Positions 13,431 through 19,715 of a stretch of DNA of 19,715 bases are shown here, one piece after another. Source of the stretch: Prevotella sp. (GTDB taxonomy: Bacteria > Bacteroidota > Bacteroidia > Bacteroidales > Bacteroidaceae); contig JAFLSH010000011.1 of NCBI GenBank assembly GCA_022511055.1, positions 1 to 19,715 of the forward strand. Direction: 5' to 3'. The notes beneath the pieces were generated by a model, which worked only from the letters and a program-made list of their open reading frames with translations, ran no database searches and was not told the DNA's origin. Both the position numbers and the translations under genes were made by a program. The first letter of the stretch is position 1; every line of letters begins with the position of its first letter.

Positions 13431-15761
13431 ATGAGAAAGTTCTTTGTGCGTTTCCTTTGGGTCGTATTAATAACTGGAATTCTCGGCATTGGTGGCGCTT
13501 TCTATGCTATTAATGAAGGGTGGATTGGTTATATGCCCCCGATAGAAGACTTACAAAACCCTATCAACCGTTATGCTACGCAGGTCTATTCGGCAGATGG
13601 AAAGGTGATGGGTACTTGGAACTATAACCGGGAAAACCGAATCATTGTTGACTATACCCAGCTTGCCCCGTCTTTGGTCCAGGCGTTGGTGGCAACGGAA
13701 GATGTGCGATTCTACGAGCATTCCGGCATAGACTTCTATGCCTTGGGCCGCGCCATCATCAAGCGTGGGCTGATGGGGCAGAAGTCGGCAGGTGGCGGCT
13801 CTACTATTACACAGCAGCTTGCGAAACAGCTCTACACCGAAAAGCCCGCCCACACAACCATGGAGCGCATTCTCCAAAAGCCGATAGAGTGGGTGATAGC
13901 TGTCAAACTTGAGCGCAACTATACGAAAGAAGAAATACTGACCATGTATCTGAATAAGTTTGACTTCCTGCATAATGCCGTGGGTATTAAGGTGGCGGCC
14001 AACACTTATTTCGGGAAAGACCCTAAAGACCTGTCAGTCAAGGAGGCGGCTACGCTTGTTGGCATGTGCAAGAATCCTTCTTATTACAACCCTGTGCGCT
14101 ACCCTGAACGGTCTATGGAACGGCGCAACGTAGTCTTAGGGCAGATGAAAAAAGTTGGGGCTATTTCGCCACAGCAATATGAAGAATATGTTGCCGCGCC
14201 GTTAGACCTGAATTTTCATGTAGTGGACCATAAAGAGGGGTTGGCGGTCTATTTCAGGGATTTTCTCCGCCGCTACATGACAGCAAAGCGGCCTGTTCGC
14301 AGCGATTATCCCTCATGGTCTATGGTCAAGTTCCATATTGATTCGATTAATTGGGAGACTGACCCCTTGTACGGCTGGTGCAACAAGAATCGCAAGAAAG
14401 ACGGCACTCCATACAGTATTTATACAGATGGTCTGAGGGTGCATACAACCATTGACTCAAGGATGCAGAAATATGCGGAGCAGGCATGCTACGAGCATGT
14501 GGTGAAGTATCTGCAGCCCGCCTTCAACAAAGAAAACAAGAACAAGAGAAACGCGCCTTTCTCTGAACATCTGTCCAGTGCGGAAGTGAAGAAAATCCTG
14601 ATGCGCTCTATTCGCCAGAGCGAGCGCTACAGAGTGTTGAAGGAAAGCGGGGCTTCTGATGCCGAGATAGAGCGTTCTTTCAACACCAAGACAAAAATGT
14701 CTGTGTTTACCTATCACGGCGACATAGACACCATCATGTCTCCGATAGACTCTATACGCTATCTGAAGTCTTTCCTGAGAACGGGATTTGTCTCAATGAA
14801 TCCCCAGAACGGCCATGTGAAGGCTTATGTGGGTGGGCTTGACTTTACGCATTTTGCGTATGACATGGTGATGGATGGGCGGCGGCAGGTTGGCTCAACC
14901 ATAAAGCCATTCCTTTACTCTTTGGCAATGATGAATGGTTACTCACCGTGCGATTTAGCTCCTAATGTGCAGCAAACCTACATGGTAGCAGGCAAGCCAT
15001 GGACTCCCAGAAATTCCGGTCATTCGCATTATGGCGAAATGGTGACCCTGAAATGGGGATTACAGCAGTCGAACAACTGGATTTCTGCCTATCTGATGTC
15101 CAGGCTGAATCCTTCGGCTTTTGTTCAGCTGTTGCGTGAGTACGGCATTAACAACCCTGAAATCCATCCTTCCATGTCACTCTGTCTTGGGCCTTGCGAC
15201 ATAACAGTCGGAGAGATGGTAAGTGCCTATTCGGCTTTTGTCAACCACGGTATTCGCGCCGCCCACACATTTGTCACGAAAATAGAGGATGGCGAGGGGA
15301 ATGTGATTGCGCAGTTCCAGCCACGCATGAACGAGGTTATCAGCGAAGAAGCTGCCCATAAGATGCTTTACATGCTGAAGAGTGTGGTTGACGGGGGAAC
15401 AGCTTCGCGTTTGCGCTATAAGTATAATATGAAAGGCGATTTGGGCGGTAAGACGGGAACAACCAACAACAACAGTGATGCCTGGTTTATGGGCATTACG
15501 CCCACGCTGGTTTCTGCCTGCTGGGTAGGCGGAGACGACCGTGACATACATTTCGACCGAATGGACATGGGGCAGGGTGCTTCTATGGCATTGCCCATTT
15601 TTGCCATATATATGAAAAAGGTGTATGCCGACAAGCAGCTTGGCTATACTGAGAACGCCGTGTTCGATTTAGACGAGGGATACAATCCGTGTGAGTATTC
15701 CGATGACCTTTCTGATGCTCTCTCTGGTGGTTTCAATGACATTGAAGATGTCTTTGAGTAA
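13431..15761 (+). CDS. Class A penicillin-binding protein (PBP1A type), bifunctional transglycosylase/transpeptidase
   Basis: A 776-residue inner-membrane enzyme that polymerises and cross-links peptidoglycan in the periplasm. An N-terminal anchor covers about 7-27. The GT51 domain (about 45-230) has ATEDVRFYEHSGID with catalytic Glu90, GGGSTITQQLAKQL (121-134) and the KLERNYTKEEILTMYLN block. The transpeptidase domain (about 440-720) has the active-site serine in STIK (489-492), SNN (547-549) and KTG (674-676). All catalytic motifs are intact. A hydrophilic segment at about 360-435, rich in Lys and Glu, separates the two. The ATG at 13431 is chosen since the -7 box at 13399-13406 overlaps the earlier frame. 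tatA follows after 41 bp with no terminator seen, so read-through is likely. Confidence 0.93.
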   Translation: MRKFFVRFLWVVLITGILGIGGAFYAINEGWIGYMPPIEDLQNPINRYATQVYSADGKVMGTWNYNRENRIIVDYTQLAPSLVQALVATEDVRFYEHSGIDFYALGRAIIKRGLMGQKSAGGGSTITQQLAKQLYTEKPAHTTMERILQKPIEWVIAVKLERNYTKEEILTMYLNKFDFLHNAVGIKVAANTYFGKDPKDLSVKEAATLVGMCKNPSYYNPVRYPERSMERRNVVLGQMKKVGAISPQQYEEYVAAPLDLNFHVVDHKEGLAVYFRDFLRRYMTAKRPVRSDYPSWSMVKFHIDSINWETDPLYGWCNKNRKKDGTPYSIYTDGLRVHTTIDSRMQKYAEQACYEHVVKYLQPAFNKENKNKRNAPFSEHLSSAEVKKILMRSIRQSERYRVLKESGASDAEIERSFNTKTKMSVFTYHGDIDTIMSPIDSIRYLKSFLRTGFVSMNPQNGHVKAYVGGLDFTHFAYDMVMDGRRQVGSTIKPFLYSLAMMNGYSPCDLAPNVQQTYMVAGKPWTPRNSGHSHYGEMVTLKWGLQQSNNWISAYLMSRLNPSAFVQLLREYGINNPEIHPSMSLCLGPCDITVGEMVSAYSAFVNHGIRAAHTFVTKIEDGEGNVIAQFQPRMNEVISEEAAHKMLYMLKSVVDGGTASRLRYKYNMKGDLGGKTGTTNNNSDAWFMGITPTLVSACWVGGDDRDIHFDRMDMGQGASMALPIFAIYMKKVYADKQLGYTENAVFDLDEGYNPCEYSDDLSDALSGGFNDIEDVFE

Positions 15762-15802
15762 ATAGTTAGGATAATTGTTACACACATAAATAAGAAACTG
15801 AT

Positions 15803-15991
15803 ATGTTTGGACTTGGAATGCAGGAAGTGCTTGTCATTGCACTCATAGTGTTGTTGCTATTTGGAGGAAAGAAAATCCCAGAACTCATGCGTGGGCTGGG
15901 GCAGGGTGTCAAGAGTTTCAAGGAAGGAATGAACGAAGTCAAGAAGGATATTGACATCGAGCAGACTGAGGAGAAAAGCCAAAACAGCTAA
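15803..15991 (+). CDS. tatA: Twin-arginine translocase subunit TatA
   Basis: A 62-residue single-span protein that forms the pore-like assembly of the Tat system in the inner membrane. It begins MFGLGMQEVLVIALIVLLLF, followed by GGKKIPELMRGLGQGVKSFK, the amphipathic helix with the family FGG-KKIPEL pattern, then a charged tail. Length is normal for Bacteroidetes TatA/E. Its TAA stop overlaps the ATG of tatC by one base (TAATG), so the two are translationally coupled. No tatB is present, as is usual in the phylum, and TatA presumably serves both roles. Confidence 0.95.
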   Translation: MFGLGMQEVLVIALIVLLLFGGKKIPELMRGLGQGVKSFKEGMNEVKKDIDIEQTEEKSQNS

Positions 15992-16752
15992 TGACTGAAG
16001 CTGGCGGGAAACTTGGCACATTTTGGGAACATCTCGATGAATTGCGCGCAAGCCTCATCCGCATTGTTCTTGTTACGGCTTTGCTGGCTGTGGTTGTGTT
16101 TGCGCTGAAAGAGCCTCTTTTCCAGATTGTCTTAGCACCAAGAAGTAGCGATTTCTTGACTTATCGGCTGTTAGGGGTTGACCCGTTCAGCCTGCATTTA
16201 ATGAACACGGGACTTACAGAGCAGTTCATGATTCACATGCGGACAGCCATGTATGCCGGAGTATTGGTGGCCTCACCCTATATTCTGTATGAGTTGTTCC
16301 GCTTTGTGTCGCCCGGGCTTTATGCCAGCGAGCTTCGCTATGCGGTGTGGATTGTTGGTGCGGCCTACCTCATGTTTCTGTTCGGAACATTGCTGAATTA
16401 CTTTCTCATTTTTCCGCTTACGGTCAGATTCTTAGGCACTTATCAGGTAAGTGCAGACGTGGCAAACATGCTGACTTTGCAGTCGTATGTCGATACGCTG
16501 ATAGGGATGAGTTTTGTCATGGGCGTTGTCTTCGAGCTGCCTGTTGTCTGCTGGCTGATGGGGCGCATGGGGCTCATCACGGCTTCGTTCATGAGCAATT
16601 ATCGCCGCCACGCCCTGGTTGCCATCTTGATTGTTTCGGCCATCATCACTCCCACTACCGATGCGTTTACGCTTTTTGTGGTCGCCCTGCCCATTTGGCT
16701 ACTCTACGAACTGAGCATTCTGATTGTTCGCCTCACGACTGTCAGGCATTGA
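15991..16752 (+). CDS. tatC: Sec-independent protein translocase subunit TatC
   Basis: A 253-residue inner-membrane protein with six predicted helices. It is the receptor for twin-arginine signal peptides. The N-terminal cytoplasmic FWEHLDELR (11-19) carries Glu17, equivalent to the signal-binding Glu15 of E. coli. SPGLYASELR (107-116) carries Glu114, equivalent to Glu103. FPLTVRFLG follows, and VSAIITPTTDAFT near the end is the conserved Pro-containing region before helices 5 and 6. The gene starts on the last base of the tatA stop codon. The two downstream genes both encode proteins with twin-arginine motifs and are its likely clients. Confidence 0.96.
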   Translation: MTEAGGKLGTFWEHLDELRASLIRIVLVTALLAVVVFALKEPLFQIVLAPRSSDFLTYRLLGVDPFSLHLMNTGLTEQFMIHMRTAMYAGVLVASPYILYELFRFVSPGLYASELRYAVWIVGAAYLMFLFGTLLNYFLIFPLTVRFLGTYQVSADVANMLTLQSYVDTLIGMSFVMGVVFELPVVCWLMGRMGLITASFMSNYRRHALVAILIVSAIITPTTDAFTLFVVALPIWLLYELSILIVRLTTVRH

Positions 16753-16801
16753 ATTGAAATAAAAAATATAATTATATACATAAACTAAACGAATCATACT
16801 T

Positions 16802-18307
16802 ATGTTGAAAAAAAGTCGGACCCTGTTGGCATCCATTGTGTTTGCGCTGATAACCCTGCTCTTTTTAGACATCACGGGTGTGCTGCATCACTGGCTTGGC
16901 TGGTTGGCAAGAATCCAAGCCCTGGAAGCCGTTTTGGCTCTTAACGTTCTGGTCATAGCGTTGTTGGTAGTACTGACATTGGTCTTTGGCCGCATCTATT
17001 GCTCTGTCATCTGCCCCTTAGGCATTATGCAGGATTTGCTGGCGCGTTTTCGCCGAAAGAAAAACAAGTACAGCTATTCTCCCGAGGTGCGTTGGCTTCG
17101 CTATCTTGTGCTGGGCGTTTTCCTTGTGGCACTGGTTGCCGGAGTGGGCTCAATATTCCAGTTGTTAGCCCCCTACAGTGCCTTTGGCCGCATTGCCACC
17201 ATGCTGTTTCAGCCAATATGGGCGTGTGGCAACAACCTGCTGGCCAGGATTTCCGAACACTATGACAGCTATGCCTTCTATTCTGTTGACGTTTGGATGA
17301 AATCACTGCCAGTCTTCATTGTTGCCCTGGCTACGTTGCTCCTGTTGGCTGTCTTGGCGTGGCGCGGAGGGCGCACCTACTGCAACACCATTTGCCCTGT
17401 GGGCACGGCCTTGTCTTTCCTGGCGCGCTTTTCGTGGCTGAAAGTACACTTTGACACCGAGAAATGTACCAACTGCTCGCTTTGCTCCAAGAACTGCAAG
17501 GCTTCATGTATCGACTACACCACACACACGGTCGATTACAGCCGCTGCGTGGTTTGCGGCAACTGTCTGGAAAAGTGTAAGTTCAATGCGCTGACCTATG
17601 GCCACCCGATGAAGCCTGCCCGCCCGGCTGCTGCCGAAAGCCATGCTGTGCAAGACGCCTCTACGCCTCAGACACCTTCAGACCCCACCAGGCGCTCCTT
17701 CTTGCTCTCTGCGGCCTTGCTCTCTGGTGCTGCGATGGCTCAGGACAAGAAGAAGGTTGATGGCGGCCTTGCTGTGATAGAGGCAAAAGCCCTCCCTGTT
17801 CGCCAGACACCCCTGACTCCCCCAGGCTCTCTTTCTGCCAGGAATATCCAGCAGCATTGCACGGGCTGTCAACTCTGCGTGTCTGAATGCCCCAACCATG
17901 TACTCCGCCCCTCTGGCGGGCTGATGAACCTGATGCAGCCAGTCATGTCTTACGAGCGCGGCTATTGCCGCCCAGAGTGTACGCGCTGTTCTGACGTGTG
18001 CCCCGCTGGAGCCATAAGGCCGCTTGACAGCATTGAGAAATCTTCCATTCAGATTGGCCACGCCGTGTGGATAGAGAAGAACTGCCTGCCTGTTGCCGAG
18101 GGTGTCGACTGCGGAAACTGCGCGGCTCATTGCCCCGCTGGCGCTATTGAGATGATGGCATTAAACGAAGACGACGACCTTTCGCCCATTGTTCCTATCA
18201 TTAACGAATCTGCATGTATCGGGTGTGGCGCATGCGAGTATGTATGCCCCGCTCGCCCCTTCTCGGCCATCTTTGTAGAAGGGCATGAAGTACACAAAAC
18301 AATTTAG
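16802..18307 (+). CDS. Polytopic polyferredoxin: fused NapH-like and NapG-like domains with an internal Tat motif
   Basis: A 501-residue membrane iron-sulfur protein. Four hydrophobic helices lie at about 8-26, 43-63, 100-122 and 168-187, with NapH-type CxxxCP motifs at the membrane face: YCSVICP (66-72) and YCNTICP (193-199). A two-cluster ferredoxin domain follows (CTNCSLCSKNC from 222; CVVCGNCLEKC from 249). After a Pro/Ala-rich linker comes TRRSFLLSAALLSGAAMAQ (296-314), a full twin-arginine signal in the middle of the chain. Beyond it a second ferredoxin region has CTGCQLCVSECP, CTRCSDVCP, CGNCAAHCP and CIGCGACEYVCP, a NapG/HybA-like arrangement. The layout predicts cytoplasmic clusters, four Sec-inserted helices, then Tat export of the last domain to the periplasm. 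It starts 49 bp after tatC with no promoter box seen and ends 4 bp before the aldo/keto reductase start. Electron donor and acceptor are unknown. Confidence 0.85.
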   Translation: MLKKSRTLLASIVFALITLLFLDITGVLHHWLGWLARIQALEAVLALNVLVIALLVVLTLVFGRIYCSVICPLGIMQDLLARFRRKKNKYSYSPEVRWLRYLVLGVFLVALVAGVGSIFQLLAPYSAFGRIATMLFQPIWACGNNLLARISEHYDSYAFYSVDVWMKSLPVFIVALATLLLLAVLAWRGGRTYCNTICPVGTALSFLARFSWLKVHFDTEKCTNCSLCSKNCKASCIDYTTHTVDYSRCVVCGNCLEKCKFNALTYGHPMKPARPAAAESHAVQDASTPQTPSDPTRRSFLLSAALLSGAAMAQDKKKVDGGLAVIEAKALPVRQTPLTPPGSLSARNIQQHCTGCQLCVSECPNHVLRPSGGLMNLMQPVMSYERGYCRPECTRCSDVCPAGAIRPLDSIEKSSIQIGHAVWIEKNCLPVAEGVDCGNCAAHCPAGAIEMMALNEDDDLSPIVPIINESACIGCGACEYVCPARPFSAIFVEGHEVHKTI

Positions 18308-18311
18308 CCTT

Positions 18312-19712
18312 ATGAAGAAAACAGATATTACCCGCCGCTCGTTCCTGAAACTTATCGGAGCCAGTTCCGCCGCCGTTACGGCAACGGCGCTTGGCAGCTG
18401 TGGCAGCAAGGAACAGCAGGCCGTTGAAGAATATAAAAAGCAAGTAGAGCCGCCAGTTGGCCAAATGACCTATCGCACCAACCCAGGCACAGGCGACAAG
18501 GTGTCGCTGCTGGGCTATGGCATGATGCGCCTGCCTTCAAAGCCTGACAATGACGAAGAGTATGACCAGGAGATGATAAACAAGCAGGTCGACTACGCCA
18601 TAGAGCATGGTCTGAACTATTTCGACACATCCCCTGCCTATTGCCGCGGGCTCTCTGAGCGCTGCACGGGCATAGCACTGCACCGTTATCCGCGAGACAA
18701 GTATTTCGTGGCCACCAAGCTCTCCAATTTCAGCCCAGAGACCCAGACGCGGCAGGGCAGCATCGAAATGTATCATAACTCGTTGAAGGAGTTGCAGGTA
18801 GACTATATCGACTACTATCTGCTGCACAGCATTGGCGGTGGCGGCATGGAGGCATTCAATGCCCGCTATGTTGACAACGGCATGCTCGACTATCTGGTCG
18901 AGGAGCGTAAAGCCGGGCGCATTCGCAATCTCGGCTTCTCATACCATGGCGATGTCACCGTGTTTGACTATCTGCTCTCCCAGCACGATAAGTACCATTG
19001 GGATTTCGTGCAGATAGAACTGAACTATCTGGACTGGGATTATGCTAATGAAATCAATGACCGCAACACCGATGCCCGCTATCTGTACGATGAGCTGCAA
19101 AAGCTCAACATACCGGCGGTAGTCATGGAGCCGCTGCTGGGCGGTCGCCTTGCAAACCTGCCGCAATATCTGGCAACCGAGCTGAAGCGCCGTGACCCAG
19201 CGCACTCCATTGCCTCGTGGGCTTTCCGCTATGCGGGAACACCCGAGGGTGTGCTGACCGTGCTTAGCGGCATGACTTACATGGAACATCTGAAGGACAA
19301 CCTGCTTTCCTATTGCCCGCTTGTGCCGCTGACAGAAGCGGAGCAAGAGTACCTGCATGCCGATGTGGCCCAGAAAATCTTTGGCTTGGAGAACATTCCA
19401 TGCAACGACTGCAAATACTGCATGCCATGCCCATACGGGGTAGACATTCCCGGCATTTTCGTACATTACAACAAGTGCAAAAACGAGGGGCTGCTGCCAA
19501 CAGGCATAGACACCGATTCCGAATACAGGAAGAATCGCCGGCGATTCCTCATAAGCATCAATCGCAGCATTCCCCGTGAGCGCCAGGCAGACCACTGCAT
19601 TGGTTGTGGACAATGCCAGCCCCATTGCCCTCAGAACATCCGCATTCCCCGTGAGTTGCGTAAGCTCGACAAAATGGTGGAAGAATTAAAGCGCATGAGC
19701 GACATCCTGTAA
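18312..19712 (+). CDS. Tat-signal, lipobox-bearing aldo/keto reductase with two C-terminal [4Fe-4S] motifs
   Basis: A 466-residue protein. The N-terminus MKKTDITRRSFLKLIGASSA is a twin-arginine signal (RR at 8-9), and its end TALGSC gives a lipobox with Cys30, so the mature protein is probably a lipid-anchored envelope protein. The aldo/keto reductase barrel (about 55-340) keeps the tetrad Asp105 and Tyr110 (FDTSPAY), Lys136 (ATK) and His172 (LLHS). The C-terminus adds CNDCKYCMPCP (364-374) and CIGCGQCQPHCP (429-440), as in the iron-sulfur aldo/keto reductases of COG1453. Export of a normally NADPH-dependent fold to a compartment without NADPH is odd; electrons may instead arrive through the clusters, perhaps from the polyferredoxin encoded 4 bp upstream (inference). 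An in-frame ATG at 18285 would overlap that gene by 23 nt and lengthen the signal n-region; 18312 is preferred. Natural substrate unknown. Confidence 0.87.
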   Translation: MKKTDITRRSFLKLIGASSAAVTATALGSCGSKEQQAVEEYKKQVEPPVGQMTYRTNPGTGDKVSLLGYGMMRLPSKPDNDEEYDQEMINKQVDYAIEHGLNYFDTSPAYCRGLSERCTGIALHRYPRDKYFVATKLSNFSPETQTRQGSIEMYHNSLKELQVDYIDYYLLHSIGGGGMEAFNARYVDNGMLDYLVEERKAGRIRNLGFSYHGDVTVFDYLLSQHDKYHWDFVQIELNYLDWDYANEINDRNTDARYLYDELQKLNIPAVVMEPLLGGRLANLPQYLATELKRRDPAHSIASWAFRYAGTPEGVLTVLSGMTYMEHLKDNLLSYCPLVPLTEAEQEYLHADVAQKIFGLENIPCNDCKYCMPCPYGVDIPGIFVHYNKCKNEGLLPTGIDTDSEYRKNRRRFLISINRSIPRERQADHCIGCGQCQPHCPQNIRIPRELRKLDKMVEELKRMSDIL

Positions 19713-19715
19713 GGT

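Noticed and set aside
13331..13489. N-terminal extension of pyrB
   Set aside because: It is in frame but upstream of the promoter box and unlike any ATCase; it also overlaps the divergent PBP1A-like gene start.
16753..16801. Separate promoter before the polyferredoxin gene
   Set aside because: The gap is AT-rich and contains the palindrome TATAATTATA but no TAnnTTTG box, so read-through from tatC is the simpler view.

Overview
The window looks like the chromosome of a Bacteroidales bacterium, most probably Prevotella or a close relative (Prevotellaceae). Signs of this are: TAnnTTTG -7 promoter boxes in nearly every divergent gap, with one textbook TTTG-N20-TATCTTTG promoter; no clear Shine-Dalgarno sequences; a tatAC pair without tatB; a pyrB-pyrI pair; a secreted GH2 beta-galactosidase; and protein families (PD40/CxxCH lipoprotein, large membrane protein, fused NfnA-NfnB) typical of the order. 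No rRNA, tRNA, CRISPR, phage or transposase gene was found.

Layout, left to right. (1) Minus strand, 1-2701: a fused NfnA-NfnB-type flavo-iron-sulfur oxidoreductase, followed by a small membrane protein of the DMT/DUF486 type that overlaps its stop codon and runs off the left edge. (2) Plus strand, 2861-3559: a DUF2461 protein, divergent from the oxidoreductase. (3) A 438-bp gene-free stretch (3560-3997) with two striking structures. One is a coaxial nested inverted repeat built around a 56-bp loop-less palindrome of 9-bp units. The other is a 21-bp-stem hairpin followed by short direct repeats. (4) Minus strand, 3998-7346: a nine-helix membrane protein with a soluble C-terminal half and a PD40-propeller lipoprotein with one CxxCH motif, 4 bp apart. 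(5) Plus strand, 7465-10515: a secreted GH2 beta-galactosidase, ending in a bidirectional terminator. (6) Minus strand, 10599-13330: pyrB, pyrI and a His-rich COG0523/CobW zinc-chaperone-like GTPase in one apparent operon. (7) Plus strand, 13431-19712: a class A penicillin-binding protein, tatA, tatC, a fused NapH/NapG-like polytopic ferredoxin with an internal twin-arginine motif, and a Tat-signal, lipobox-bearing aldo/keto reductase with two C-terminal [4Fe-4S] motifs.

The most interesting parts are regions 7 and 3. In region 7 the Tat translocase sits directly upstream of two proteins that both carry twin-arginine signals and iron-sulfur clusters. This suggests a membrane-to-periplasm electron-transfer module whose assembly needs the translocase encoded beside it. 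The polytopic protein appears to need both Sec-type insertion (four N-terminal helices) and Tat export (the C-terminal ferredoxin domain). In region 3 the nested palindrome has the geometry of a non-autonomous mobile or repeat element and should be searched for elsewhere in the genome. A third point is the linkage of a zinc-chaperone-like GTPase to pyrI, whose product carries a structural zinc site.

All assignments come from reading translated sequence and motifs; no database search was run.
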